DNA of 64,000 nt from Atlantibacter hermannii (GCF_009907385.1 NZ_JAAATR010000002.1:110878-174877); one strand, 5' to 3'. Positions 25,947 to 34,686 are shown, counted from the stretch's first letter. Notes: a model not told the origin generated them from the sequence alone. Numbers and translations: made by a program.

Positions 25947-26686
25947 GTTATTGGCCGGAGAAATTTCCCGGGTGTTGGGTGTAGGAAAAGCACCACATTG
26001 CAGAAATTGCCGTGCGAAAATTATCACAGGCAAAAACGTCTATTTTTGTTCAAGGTCAATTTGTAGGATGAGTGTTACTGAGGGGTGGGCGTTTTGTGAT
26101 CTCAAATAGCGTTGTTAAAACGGGTTAAATGTTGACCATAAGGTAAAAAAACGCCTGATACAGACTATTAAAATCCGCGAATAACTATTAATGCTACGTA
26201 ATCCTATGAAAATTATCGCATTTAAGTTAAATCTTTCATGGCGATTTTTTTGGCGAAAACAGCAAGGTATTTAGGGGAGAAAAATTATACTTAAAAGGGA
26301 GTATTTAACGAGGGTAAATTATTCATCCCCTTTGCTTTTTTTAATTAACGACGAAATGTTAAATATCCAAAACTGCCATCAATATCTGAAAAAATAAATG
26401 CTTCCTGAACCCCTGATATTGTTGAAAGCAGGCTCTGTAAATTTTGAAAATAAAATGATGGCCAGAACCGTTGTGACTCGATTCAGCGCTGCATAGTTTA
26501 TTTCATTGATGCGGACAGGGGAGATGCGGATAAATCGCCCTGCCCAACGACTCCGGGAAGGTTCGCCAGGCAAATGCCCAAAATTTTACGCCAGGCAAAA
26601 CGCGCCCTGACGCCCTGATTTGAATCCCTTATACTGGCGAAAAACGATTAAAAAATTATCAACTTCGTGATTCGGCAGGGATAAGA
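25947..26686. other. Long intergenic region upstream of fdnG and the AEC gene
   Basis: About 740 bases without a credible gene, AT-rich in the middle. It contains TTGACCTTGAACAA on the minus strand (26049-26062), eight of ten matches to the Fnr consensus TTGAT-N4-ATCAA but far from fdnG, and a direct repeat CGCCAGGCAAA at 26564 and 26589 just upstream of the AEC transporter gene. The AEC promoter must lie at the right end. Confidence 0.4.
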
Positions 26687-27652
26687 ATGGAATCAATCGG
26701 CTTTTTTGGGCAACTCTCGCATCAGGTTGTGCTTTCGGCGCCGCTGTTTTTATTGATGGCAACCGGTTATGGCATCGGGCGCTTCGCCGGCTGGCCGGAT
26801 TCCGTGGCGGAAGGGCTCAACCGCTTCTGCTTTACCGTGGCGCTGCCGTGCATGTTGTTTAAGGTCATGAGCAAGTTCTACGAAAGCCCGCCGGTTGACA
26901 TGCGCTTATTGATCGCCTTTTTCGGCAGCTGCTTCGTGGTCTATTTCATTGGCCGGCTGGTGGCGAAACATCTGTTTCATCTGGACGCGGTTTCTTCGTC
27001 GGTGTTCAGCCTCGGCGGGATTTTCTCCAACAACGTGATGCTCGGCATTCCGGTGGCGATTATCCTGCTGGGGCAATCCAGCCTGCCCTCGGTGGCGCTG
27101 GTGCTGGTGTTTAACAGCCTGATCCTCTGGACGCTGGTGACGGTCTCGGTGGAATGGGCGCAAAGCGGCAGCTTCTCTCTGCGCGGCATCATGAAAACGC
27201 TGCTTAACGTGGTGCGCAACCCGATCATTATCGGCATCTTCACCGGCTTCGCCTGGAGCCTGCTGCATCGCCCGCTGCCGTATGTCATCGATTCGCCGGT
27301 GACCATGCTGGGCCAGGTGTCCGCGCCGCTAACGCTGGTGACGCTGGGCATGAGCCTGGCGCGCTATAAAATTCGCCACGGTCTGCGGGAAAGCGCGGCC
27401 ATCAGCATTTTAAAATTAATCGTCATGCCGCTGATGGTCTGGGGCGCGGCGATTTTACTGCATCTGCCGCAGCAGGAAAGCCAGGTGGTGGTGCTGCTGG
27501 GGTCGATGGCCGTTGGCGTTAACGTCTATCTGATGGCGCAAAAATTCAATGCGCTCCAGGGCGCAACGGCGACCAGCATGTTGCTGACCACGGTGCTTTC
27601 CACGGTGACCACGCCGTTGCTGATGCTGATGATGGCGCGCTTTTATCCCTAG
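26687..27652 (+). CDS. AEC-family (auxin efflux carrier type) transporter
   Basis: 321 residues with about ten membrane helices, as usual for the AEC/bile-arsenite-riboflavin superfamily (YfdV, MdcF-like). Signatures include the conserved FSNNVMLGIPV segment (about 105-115), LKLIVMPLMVWG and the C-terminal VYLMAQKFNALQGATATSMLLTTVLS. Bacterial members move small carboxylates such as malonate; the substrate here is unknown. The start ATG 26687 is preceded by AGGGATAAG. It is divergent from fdnG across an 890-base gap and has no obvious operon partner. Confidence 0.8.
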   Translation: MESIGFFGQLSHQVVLSAPLFLLMATGYGIGRFAGWPDSVAEGLNRFCFTVALPCMLFKVMSKFYESPPVDMRLLIAFFGSCFVVYFIGRLVAKHLFHLDAVSSSVFSLGGIFSNNVMLGIPVAIILLGQSSLPSVALVLVFNSLILWTLVTVSVEWAQSGSFSLRGIMKTLLNVVRNPIIIGIFTGFAWSLLHRPLPYVIDSPVTMLGQVSAPLTLVTLGMSLARYKIRHGLRESAAISILKLIVMPLMVWGAAILLHLPQQESQVVVLLGSMAVGVNVYLMAQKFNALQGATATSMLLTTVLSTVTTPLLMLMMARFYP

Positions 27653-27784
27653 CGACGACGCAGTGAGATTTCGGTTAAGTGATTATTTTATCTTGATTTT
27701 AACCCAGTCACGCCGCTGAGATAAAACTGTCACAATTGCCTCATACCCTAAGATAATTCTTACGGTAATGAGTTATCACCCATC

Positions 27785-29005
27785 ATGGATTTACCTCTGG
27801 CAATGGTTTCTTCGTCACGTGAGCTGAACGCGGGGATGCTGCGTATCGTGGTGCCGCACGTGACGCCCTCGTCCAATAACCAACAGGTTATGGCGCTGTT
27901 TAATCAACATAAATCGTTGATTGGCCTGCCGGTGCTGGAGCTGAACCGGCCTGTCGGCATGATTAACCGCCATATTTTCCTCTCCCAGATGAGCCGCCCG
28001 TTCTTTCATGAACTCTACGATCAGAAAAGCTGCATCGCCTTTATGGATAAAACGCCGCTGATCGTCGAGGCCGACGCCGGGCTGGATTATCTGGCGGATC
28101 GGGTGATCGAAACCGGCGATAAGGCGGTGACGGAGGGGTTTATCCTCACCGACGACGGTCATTATGTGGGTATCGGGCTGGGCATCGACCTGATTAAAAC
28201 CGTGTCCGAACTCCAGGCGAAGCAGCATCAGCAGATTATGCAGAGCATTGAGTATGCGCGGGTGATCCAGGAATCGATGCTCAACCGCTCGCGCCAGTCG
28301 ATGGAAAGCCATCTTGATGACTGGTGCCTGTACTGGCATCCGCGCGATTGCGTGGGCGGCGACATCTACGCCTTTTACCCGTTCGAACACGGCTGGCTTC
28401 AGGTGGTGGCGGACTGTACCGGCCACGGCGTGCCGGGCGCGTTTATGACCTTTATTTTCTCCTCGGCGCTGGAAAAAGCGCTGACCCTGGTGCCGCCCCA
28501 CGAGCCGGAGCGCCTGCTGAGCATCATCAATCAGCATATTAAACAGACTCTGAGCCAGCTTCATCCCAGCGCCGGGAAAAGCCAGTCCAACGACGGCTGT
28601 GACGCAATCGCACTGTTTGTCGACACCGACAACCAGCAGCTGATTTGGGCCAATGCGCAGATGCACGCCTTTCAACTGGCGAGCGACGCGGATGCAGTGG
28701 CCGTACTCGGCGGCAACCGCCAGGGCCTGGGCTACATCGACACGCCGTCCGACTATCAGTGGCAGCGCCATCAGTGTCCGCTCAGGCGCGGCGATCAACT
28801 GCTGATTGTCAGCGATGGTGTTACCGATCAGATTGGCGGCGAGCGCGGGATCATGTTCGGTAAAAAACGTATCCAGGCGCTGCTGTTGCAGGAGCGCGAG
28901 CGGCCAATGACGCAACGTTCCGACGCGCTGCTGGCGGTGCTAAAAAGCTGGCAGGGCGAGCAAATGCGCCGGGACGACATGACATGGTTTGGCTTTCGCT
29001 GGTGA
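27785..29005 (+). CDS. siaA: SiaA-like PP2C/SpoIIE phosphatase with CBS-like sensor domain
   Basis: 406 residues. Residues about 20-140 resemble the CBS-like input domain found beside GGDEF/EAL proteins (..RPVGMINRHIFLSQMSRPFFHELY.., ..VTEGFILTDDGHYVGIG..). A helical linker follows (140-175) and then a SpoIIE/PP2C phosphatase domain: GGDIYAF (191-197), metal-binding Asp210 in DCTGHGVPGAFM, SDGVTDQ and a C-terminal RRDDMTWFGF. No membrane segment, unlike Pseudomonas SiaA, which has a HAMP domain. In that system SiaA dephosphorylates SiaC, freeing it to activate the cyclase SiaD. First gene of a four-gene operon in the order A-B-C-D. Confidence 0.82.
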   Translation: MDLPLAMVSSSRELNAGMLRIVVPHVTPSSNNQQVMALFNQHKSLIGLPVLELNRPVGMINRHIFLSQMSRPFFHELYDQKSCIAFMDKTPLIVEADAGLDYLADRVIETGDKAVTEGFILTDDGHYVGIGLGIDLIKTVSELQAKQHQQIMQSIEYARVIQESMLNRSRQSMESHLDDWCLYWHPRDCVGGDIYAFYPFEHGWLQVVADCTGHGVPGAFMTFIFSSALEKALTLVPPHEPERLLSIINQHIKQTLSQLHPSAGKSQSNDGCDAIALFVDTDNQQLIWANAQMHAFQLASDADAVAVLGGNRQGLGYIDTPSDYQWQRHQCPLRRGDQLLIVSDGVTDQIGGERGIMFGKKRIQALLLQERERPMTQRSDALLAVLKSWQGEQMRRDDMTWFGFRW

Positions 29006-29012
29006 GACACAG

Positions 29013-29594
29013 ATGAAAATGAACGACATTCAGGTAAAAGACGCGGTGCTGATGCCTCTGTTCGGGCTGTCGCGCCACAGCGACGTCGCGCTGTTTTATA
29101 CCGGCTATTTTTCCCAACAAAACATTATTGCGATGGGGGAGGTGATTCGGGTCTGGCTGGATAAGCACGAATCCTCTTCGGCGATCCGCCGTCGGCTGTT
29201 TTCGGTATTTGTCGAGATGGGGCAAAACATTGTCCGCTACTCGTCAGATGAACGCTATCTGTGTACCGGGCAGGAGGAGTTGCGCTTCGGCTCGCTGTGC
29301 TTCCACACCGATCATCGCCACTACTACCTGGAAACGGCCAATCTGGTGGGCGAGGAGGAGTCCTCGCTGCTCCAGACCAATCTGGACGTCTTGCGCACCA
29401 TGACTCAGGACGAAATTAAACAGGCCTGGAAGCAGGGCCTGCGCAGCGAAGCGCCGCCGACCAGCAAGGGGGCCAATATCGGCTTGCTGACTATGGCGCG
29501 AGACACCAGCGAACCGCTGGAATATCGCTTACATCCACTGGCGGCCAGCCCGTTGTCCGCCTTCCACCTGAAGGCAACCTTTTGCCATGACTGA
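29013..29594 (+). CDS. siaB: SiaB-like anti-sigma-factor-type protein kinase
   Basis: 193 residues from ATG 29013 (a second ATG lies two codons on); upstream TTG 28989 lies in the end of siaA and is rejected. It resembles SiaB-type kinases: an N-box FVEMGQNIVRYS with Asn72 and a C-terminal glycine box SKGANIGLLTMAR, a reduced GHKL ATPase fold related to anti-sigma kinases such as SpoIIAB. In Pseudomonas SiaB phosphorylates SiaC on a Thr, opposing SiaA. Starts seven bases after siaA and overlaps siaC by eight bases, so expression is coupled. Confidence 0.8.
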   Translation: MKMNDIQVKDAVLMPLFGLSRHSDVALFYTGYFSQQNIIAMGEVIRVWLDKHESSSAIRRRLFSVFVEMGQNIVRYSSDERYLCTGQEELRFGSLCFHTDHRHYYLETANLVGEEESSLLQTNLDVLRTMTQDEIKQAWKQGLRSEAPPTSKGANIGLLTMARDTSEPLEYRLHPLAASPLSAFHLKATFCHD

Positions 29595-30003
29595 TACTAC
29601 GTTAACGCCGTCCATTACGCTTGCCGCCACGCACTCCACGCCGGAAGTCCATTTTGACTTTGCGGCCTGCCGCCTGATGATGAAAGGCGAAGCCTACCCT
29701 GAAAATGCCGCCGCGTTTTTTCGCCCGCTGCTGGAAGCGGTTGAAGCCTGGCTACAGGAGCGCGCCGCCGTGACTCAGCCCGTGGAGGTTCACGTGGCGC
29801 TGAGCTACTTCAACAGTTCCAGCACCAAGCTGCTGTTTGAATTATTCGACTGTCTGAACCGCTTTGCCCAGGCGGGTAAACCGTGCCATCTGCACTGGTA
29901 CTACGACGCCGGGGATGATATTTCCGAAGAGTTCGGCCAGGAATTGAGCCTTGATTTCCCGGCGCTGAACGTCACGCCCATCGCGGATTTGAGCGCATGC
30001 TAG
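29587..30003 (+). CDS. siaC: SiaC-like phosphoprotein (DUF1987)
   Basis: 138 residues. The core HFDFAACRLMMKGEAYPENAAAFFRPLLEAVEAWL and the following VALSYFNSSSTKLLFELFDCL match SiaC/DUF1987, an anti-sigma-antagonist-like fold. The Thr in SSSTK (Thr80), with adjacent serines, corresponds to the phosphorylated position of Pseudomonas SiaC by motif. In that system unphosphorylated SiaC binds the N-terminal part of SiaD and switches on c-di-GMP synthesis. It overlaps siaB by eight bases and siaD by seven. Confidence 0.85.
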   Translation: MTDTTLTPSITLAATHSTPEVHFDFAACRLMMKGEAYPENAAAFFRPLLEAVEAWLQERAAVTQPVEVHVALSYFNSSSTKLLFELFDCLNRFAQAGKPCHLHWYYDAGDDISEEFGQELSLDFPALNVTPIADLSAC

Positions 30004-30761
30004 ATATTAACGAACTGTTCAGGGATGAATTTTCGGTGCTGGAAGAGGCGCGGGAAGCCGCCGCGAATACCTCGCTGCCTGCGGACGCCTGCCGCGAAGA
30101 ACTGCTGGTGCTGGCCCTGCGCTATCAGCGCCTGATCCGCGAATCCTACCGGCTTATCTCGCGCAGCGACCGCGCGGAGCGCGAGCTAAACCGCATCAAC
30201 GAGCAACTGCAACAGCTGGCGAAACAGCTGGAATACGAAGCCACTCACGATCCGCTCACGGCGGTGTTTAACCGCAGCGCGATCATCACTCAAATCAACC
30301 AGGCGTTAACCCAGGGCAACGTAGCGCTGATCCTGCTGGATATCGATCATTTCAAACGGATCAACGATGCGCACGGCCACCCGATGGGCGATAAAGTGAT
30401 TTGCTCGCTGGTGGCGCGGGTTCGCCGCGCGGTGCCGGAATTTGCCGCCATCGGCCGGGTAGGCGGCGAAGAGTTCACCATTCTGCTGCCCAACGCGCGG
30501 ATTGAGGACGCCATGATCACGGCGGGTTATATTCACGCGTCATTAAACGCGTCGCCGCTGGATGCGCTGCCGGGCCAACTGGTGACTGCCAGTATTGGCG
30601 TCAGCCTGGGTTTACGCGGCAGCGATTTTGAATCGTTATACGGCGCGGCGGATACCGCGCTCTATTCCGCTAAACACCGGGGCCGAAATCAGGTGGCGCT
30701 GCACGATGCTTTTTTTCGCGGGGTCTGTGAAACCCGGACACTCAAAATTTATTCAGCCTGA
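29997..30761 (+). CDS. siaD: SiaD-like diguanylate cyclase
   Basis: 254 residues. Residues 1-85 are helical with a coiled-coil stretch (SDRAERELNRINEQLQQLAKQLEYEATHD region), the expected SiaC-binding stalk. The GGDEF domain runs from about 84 to 250 with DPLTAVFNR, DIDHFKRINDAHGH and GGEEF at 156-160. The product-inhibition RxxD motif normally nine residues before GGEEF is absent (VPEF instead), so feedback inhibition by that route is not expected. It makes c-di-GMP from two GTP. No membrane segment. Last gene of the sia operon; its start overlaps the siaC stop. Confidence 0.9.
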   Translation: MLDINELFRDEFSVLEEAREAAANTSLPADACREELLVLALRYQRLIRESYRLISRSDRAERELNRINEQLQQLAKQLEYEATHDPLTAVFNRSAIITQINQALTQGNVALILLDIDHFKRINDAHGHPMGDKVICSLVARVRRAVPEFAAIGRVGGEEFTILLPNARIEDAMITAGYIHASLNASPLDALPGQLVTASIGVSLGLRGSDFESLYGAADTALYSAKHRGRNQVALHDAFFRGVCETRTLKIYSA

Positions 30762-30912
30762 ACAAATGATGCTTTTCTTTTTTTAGCCAGCCGGCTGGTT
30801 TATATATCACGCCGCCTTTGCGCAGGATCAGGCAAAGTTTATTGCCAATGCGTACCGGGAAAAACAGATCGTGTATCGCGCCTTTTTTATGAACCAGCCA
30901 GTGCGAAACCAT
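30742..30912 (-). CDS. Small basic protein, unknown
   Basis: 56 residues from ATG 30912 (MVSHWLVHKKG), preceded by GGAG six bases upstream; an ATG at 30924 is also possible. Basic and aromatic (..DLFFPVRIGNKLCLILRKGGVIYKPAGWLKKEKHH..). Its 3' end overlaps the convergent siaD gene by 20 bases. I recognise no family. The good ribosome site and coherent composition argue for a real gene; the small size and overlap argue for caution. Confidence 0.42.
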   Translation of the reverse strand: MVSHWLVHKKGAIHDLFFPVRIGNKLCLILRKGGVIYKPAGWLKKEKHHLFRLNKF

Positions 30913-31191
30913 AATAATCTCCATTACCAGGTTGATGGTTAAGTATCAAAGTGTTAACGGAAACAACAAAACGTGAATCTGATTCACGTTTATTTTTAGA
31001 ATGAAGCGTCATTTTGTGTATCAGAACAATCCTGAACCCCGCGCAAAAATAAACGAAGCGGTAAAGCGCGACCGCAGCGAGAATAAATTTTGGGTATGAC
31101 AAATCCGCCAGCCTGGACCATACTTTTTAGGCTGAAAATATTTCATCAGAATATATCGACCGTCAGTTCAGGCAATCATTGAGGAGGCACA

Positions 31192-31287
31192 ATGAAATTA
31201 TTCGCTAATTTACACGTAGATGAAAAAGAAAAAGACGATCCGACTAATGCGCCAGAATCGGGTGATAAAAAACCCGAACAGAAATAA
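31192..31287 (+). CDS. 31-residue acidic/basic small protein
   Basis: ATG 31192 follows GAGGAGG at ideal spacing. The product starts MKLFANLHV and ends in a highly charged, Asp/Glu/Lys/Pro-rich tail (DEKEKDDPTNAPESG.., last residues KPEQK). No signal peptide and no membrane segment. It is followed 17 bases later by a GC-rich hairpin, so it looks like a complete monocistronic small-protein gene. Unknown function; it sits between the sia operon and the BLUF-EAL gene. Confidence 0.6.
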   Translation: MKLFANLHVDEKEKDDPTNAPESGDKKPEQK

Positions 31288-31303
31288 CGCTCATAAGCTT
31301 ATG

Positions 31304-31326
31304 CCACCGGGATCTCTCCCCGGTGG
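31304..31326 (+). terminator. Hairpin after the small-protein gene
   Basis: CCACCGGG (31304-31311) pairs with CCCGGTGG (31319-31326), 8 bp, loop of seven bases, followed by TTCACCTTATTT. GC-rich stem but imperfect T-tract. Confidence 0.6.
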
Positions 31327-31542
31327 TTCACCTTATTTCACTTAGGTGATGAAAGAATTTCATTTTAATAGAATTTTTGCTTTATTTTCATGCCACTATC
31401 CTCCGTTTACACCTAAAAATCACGCCTTTATCCCTTAATTGATTATGGCTTTTATGCGCATACTCCTCTGACTACTTTATTTCTTAGTCAGGCTGGTTGT
31501 TATTTCCAAAAAATTAAAGGTATTCTGAGACGGCTTTCACTC

Positions 31543-31553
31543 GCTACACTTAG
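31543..31553 (+). promoter_or_regulatory. Candidate sigma-S -10 of the BLUF-EAL gene
   Basis: GCTACACTTAG matches ten of eleven positions of the sigma-S -10 consensus KCTAYRCTTAA and lies 44 bases before ATG 31597. A clear -35 is not seen. Pattern-based only. Confidence 0.5.
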
Positions 31554-31596
31554 CTTATCTCCTTAGTGTGTCTCCTGGGCAAAAGGACTTGATTTG

Positions 31597-32811
31597 ATGC
31601 TTTCGACGTTAATCTACCGGAGTCGCTTACATTCAGGATGCAGTCCTGAACAATTACCGCCGCTGGTGGCCAGGGCGCAGGCGAAAAATGAAAGCTTACA
31701 GGTCACGGGCATCCTGCTTTTTGACGGTACGCATTTTCTGCAAGTGCTTGAGGGACCACTGGAATCGGTTAATTTGCTGTACCAGACCATCCGCCAGGAC
31801 CCCCGGCACGACAGCGTGGTGGAGCTGATGCGCGATTATGCGCCGCGGCGGCGCTTTAATAATCTGGGCATGGAGTTAATCGACCTGCGCAGCGCGCAGC
31901 AAAGCGCGGTGTTCCGCACGCCCGCTATTAAACGTTCGCGGTTTTTCGACCTGGCGGGCGAAGATCGCGTTTATAAGTTTATTAAAGCCTTTATTAAAGG
32001 CGACTGGAAAACGCTACTCACGCACAGCACCGAACCGCGCGACTGGTCGTTTATCCAGGACAGCCGCGCCTTTGAATCCATTACCGTTCCGCTGGCGTCG
32101 GCGCAGCCCTGCCAGTTTGCGTTGCAGCCTATCGTCGAGCCGCTGGAAGGCAAAATCAGCTCCCTTGAAGCCCTGATCCGCAGCCCGGACGGCGGTTCTC
32201 CCCAGGAATATTTCAACGCCATTCCGCACAATAAGCTGCACGAGGCCGATCTCTACTCCAAAGCCTGGGCTTTTGCGCTGGCCAGTAAAATCGGCATTGG
32301 CGACCATAAAATTTCCATCAATTTGCTGCCGATGTCGCTGGTGACGGTGCCGAACGCGGTGAATATTTTGCTGGAGCAGATCGCTCGTAACGGCCTGGTG
32401 CCGGAGCAGGTGATTGTCGAGGTGACGGAAGATGAAGTGATTTCCCGCTTCGACGCCTTCCAGGTGGCGGTGCGCGAGCTGCGTTCGGCTGGCATCGGCC
32501 TGGCGATTGACGACTTTGGTTCCGGGTTTGCCGGGCTGTCGCTGTTAACCCGCTTTCAGCCGGACAAACTCAAAATCGACCGCAGCATCGTCAGCGATAT
32601 CCACGTGCATGGACCAAAACAGGCGATTGTCCAGGCGATCCTGAGCTGCTGTTCGGCGCTGGAAATCAGCGTGGTTGCCGAAGGCGTGGAAAAGGTCGAA
32701 GAGTGGTGCTGGCTGGAGGCCGCTGGCGTACAGCGCTTTCAGGGCTTTTTATTCGCCAGACCGGTGCTCAATGGCGTGCCAAATGTGGTGTGGCCGGAAA
32801 GGGTACTGTAA
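31597..32811 (+). CDS. Blue-light-regulated c-di-GMP phosphodiesterase (BLUF-EAL)
   Basis: 404 residues from ATG 31597 (MLSTLIYRS), with AAGGA upstream; TTG 31594 is less likely. N-terminal BLUF domain (about 1-95) with the flavin-sensing Tyr7, Asn31 and Gln49 in conserved contexts (TLIYRS, AKN, FLQVLEG). C-terminal EAL domain (about 165-400) with EALIRSP, INLLP, EVTEDEV, IDDFGSGFAGLS, KID and VVAEGVE, all motifs of an active enzyme. Layout and sequence resemble Klebsiella BlrP1, which cleaves c-di-GMP to linear pGpG faster in blue light. Cytoplasmic. It would oppose SiaD, encoded 0.8 kb upstream. Confidence 0.92.
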   Translation: MLSTLIYRSRLHSGCSPEQLPPLVARAQAKNESLQVTGILLFDGTHFLQVLEGPLESVNLLYQTIRQDPRHDSVVELMRDYAPRRRFNNLGMELIDLRSAQQSAVFRTPAIKRSRFFDLAGEDRVYKFIKAFIKGDWKTLLTHSTEPRDWSFIQDSRAFESITVPLASAQPCQFALQPIVEPLEGKISSLEALIRSPDGGSPQEYFNAIPHNKLHEADLYSKAWAFALASKIGIGDHKISINLLPMSLVTVPNAVNILLEQIARNGLVPEQVIVEVTEDEVISRFDAFQVAVRELRSAGIGLAIDDFGSGFAGLSLLTRFQPDKLKIDRSIVSDIHVHGPKQAIVQAILSCCSALEISVVAEGVEKVEEWCWLEAAGVQRFQGFLFARPVLNGVPNVVWPERVL

Positions 32812-32817
32812 CGTATC

Positions 32818-32848
32818 GCCGCCGTTACGCGCATGGCGCAACGGCGGC
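32818..32848. terminator. Hairpin between the BLUF-EAL and GH15 genes
   Basis: GCCGCCGTT (32818-32826) pairs with AACGGCGGC (32840-32848) over 9 bp between convergent genes; an inner GCGC pair may extend it. No T-tract. Confidence 0.5.
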
Positions 32849-32853
32849 CAGGG

Positions 32854-34686
32854 TTACTCGTCGTCTTTCACCCAGAAGCGGTTTCCGGCGATGCCGTCCG
32901 CCGCGCAGATCAGCGCCAGATGGCTTAAGCCCTGCGGCACGTTGCCGCGCCATTCACCGGTGCGGACGTCGAACATCTCATTAAAGGTTTCGACGTTGCC
33001 TTTATCGCACAGTGTTTCCAGGATCTGATTCATATAATCGCGCGCTTTTTGCCGATCGCCCAGCCGCGCCCAGGCTTCCACCAGCCAGAACGAGCAGGCG
33101 ACAAAGGTGCTTTCTTCGCGCTCGACTTCGCTGTAGCGGTAGAGCATCGGGGTGCCGTGCCCCAGCTCTTTGACCATCGCGTCATAGGTGGATTTCATGC
33201 GCTCCGGGTTAACCTTCAGCCCGTAATACCACACCAGCCCCAGGGCGGCGTCGAGTTTGTCGGTCCCGGCGTAAAAGGTATAGGCCTGCTTTGCCTCAGA
33301 CCAGCAGTGGTTCTCGACCCAGTCGCTGATGCGGGTTTTTTCCCGTTCCCAGCGGTGCAGCCAGGTGGTCTCGATATGGCCTTCCTCCGCCAGGCGGATG
33401 GCGATATCCAGCGTGATCCAGCAGGCGATTTTCGAATGGGTGTAATGGCGGCGTTCGTGCAGCTCCCAGATACCGGAATCGTCCTGCCGCCACAGATCGG
33501 CGCATTCGTTGGCGAGCTTGGTCAGCAGGCGCGCGGTCGTCAAATCCAACACGTGCCCGGCGTTGACGAACAAAAACGCCGTTTCCAGCATATCGCCATA
33601 CATGCTGAGCTGCTGCTGGCTCTGGGCGTTATTGCCGAGCCGTACCGGCTGAGAACCCATATAGCCTTCCAGCGGCAGGAATTTTTCGTCCGGTACGATA
33701 TCGCCGTCAAGGGTGTAGCAGGCCCGCAATGACCCTTCATGGCGAATAATGGTGTTGGTCAACCATGAAAACGCCGCTTTACACTCCGCCAGCGCGCCGA
33801 TAAACGCGAAGGCTCGAATAATCAGACAGGCGTCGCGTATCCAGGCGTAACGATAATCGTAGTTCTTGATCCCGCCAATACCTTCCGGCAGCGAAGTGGT
33901 TGGGGCTGCCGCCAGCGCGCCGGTCGGGGAGTAGAGCAGGAATTTCAACGCCAACGCCGAGCGGTTGACGTGGGTTTTGAATTCACCCTGATAGGTTAAA
34001 TGCTCGGTCCAGTGCCGCCAGGCGTGATCGCTGTTTTCAATACGCTCGTCAATCGACTCCATGGTCGGCACCGCCAGCGGCTCTTTCTGGCTAACCAGCA
34101 GCGCCACCAGGGCGCGTTCCCCTTTAGCGACCCGGAATCTGCCCTCGATCTTTTGGTCATCCTTGAGGGTACATTCCATGTTTTCGGGGGTTCGCAGCAT
34201 CGCCATCAGGTCGCCGATATGCACCACATCCCCCAGGCGGGAGGGCGCTATCCACGGCGCGCGAGTGCAGGCCGCCGTCCCGGGCGCGAAGGTCAGTTTC
34301 AGTTCAACGTCGCCTTCCACCCCTTCAACCCGCCGCGCCAACTCGCACCAGGGCAAGCGTCCGGCAAAAGTGCTGTTCAGGGATTCAGTAAAGCGCACCT
34401 CGCCGGATGCGGTTTTATAACAGGTTTCCAGCACATTGCTGTTTTCCCGGTAGCGCCGCTCGGTCCGATAGTCGCCCACAGGCTCTATCTGAAAGTATCC
34501 GCCCGACGCCGCGTCGAGGATGCGGTCAAACAGCGGCGGCGAATCCATATTGGGAGCGCACCACCAGTCGATCGCGCCGTCTGGCGCGATCAGGGCGACG
34601 GAACGTCCGTCGCCGATGGCGGCGTAATCGCCCAGGCCCGCATAACCGTTAATGCGTGGGTGATGGTGATACGACTGGTTTTTCAT
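32854..34686 (-). CDS. GH15-family glycoside hydrolase (glucoamylase/trehalase-like)
   Basis: 610 residues. Residues about 12-160 are the trehalase-like N-terminal beta domain (IGDGRSVALIAPDGAIDWWCAPNMDSPPLFDRIL). Residues about 225-595 are the (alpha/alpha)6 GH15 barrel with the signature YDYRYAWIRDACLIIRAF, WELHERRHYTHSK (catalytic acid Glu region) and EREESTFVACSFWLVEAWARLG. Relatives split alpha-glucosides such as trehalose or malto-oligosaccharides; the substrate is not clear. No signal peptide, so cytoplasmic. It lies 51 bases downstream of the YghA-like dehydrogenase gene, likely one operon; such pairs are often stress-induced. Confidence 0.85.
   Translation of the reverse strand: MKNQSYHHHPRINGYAGLGDYAAIGDGRSVALIAPDGAIDWWCAPNMDSPPLFDRILDAASGGYFQIEPVGDYRTERRYRENSNVLETCYKTASGEVRFTESLNSTFAGRLPWCELARRVEGVEGDVELKLTFAPGTAACTRAPWIAPSRLGDVVHIGDLMAMLRTPENMECTLKDDQKIEGRFRVAKGERALVALLVSQKEPLAVPTMESIDERIENSDHAWRHWTEHLTYQGEFKTHVNRSALALKFLLYSPTGALAAAPTTSLPEGIGGIKNYDYRYAWIRDACLIIRAFAFIGALAECKAAFSWLTNTIIRHEGSLRACYTLDGDIVPDEKFLPLEGYMGSQPVRLGNNAQSQQQLSMYGDMLETAFLFVNAGHVLDLTTARLLTKLANECADLWRQDDSGIWELHERRHYTHSKIACWITLDIAIRLAEEGHIETTWLHRWEREKTRISDWVENHCWSEAKQAYTFYAGTDKLDAALGLVWYYGLKVNPERMKSTYDAMVKELGHGTPMLYRYSEVEREESTFVACSFWLVEAWARLGDRQKARDYMNQILETLCDKGNVETFNEMFDVRTGEWRGNVPQGLSHLALICAADGIAGNRFWVKDDE

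Noticed and set aside
26049..26062. Fnr site for fdnG (TTGACCTTGAACAA on the minus strand)
   Set aside because: It lies about 255 bases upstream of the fdnG start, too far for a standard Fnr-activated promoter, and has two mismatches; kept only as a note.
27815..28915. 366-codon minus-strand frame opposite siaA
   Set aside because: Composition of a shadow frame; the plus-strand phosphatase has clear PP2C motifs and operon context.
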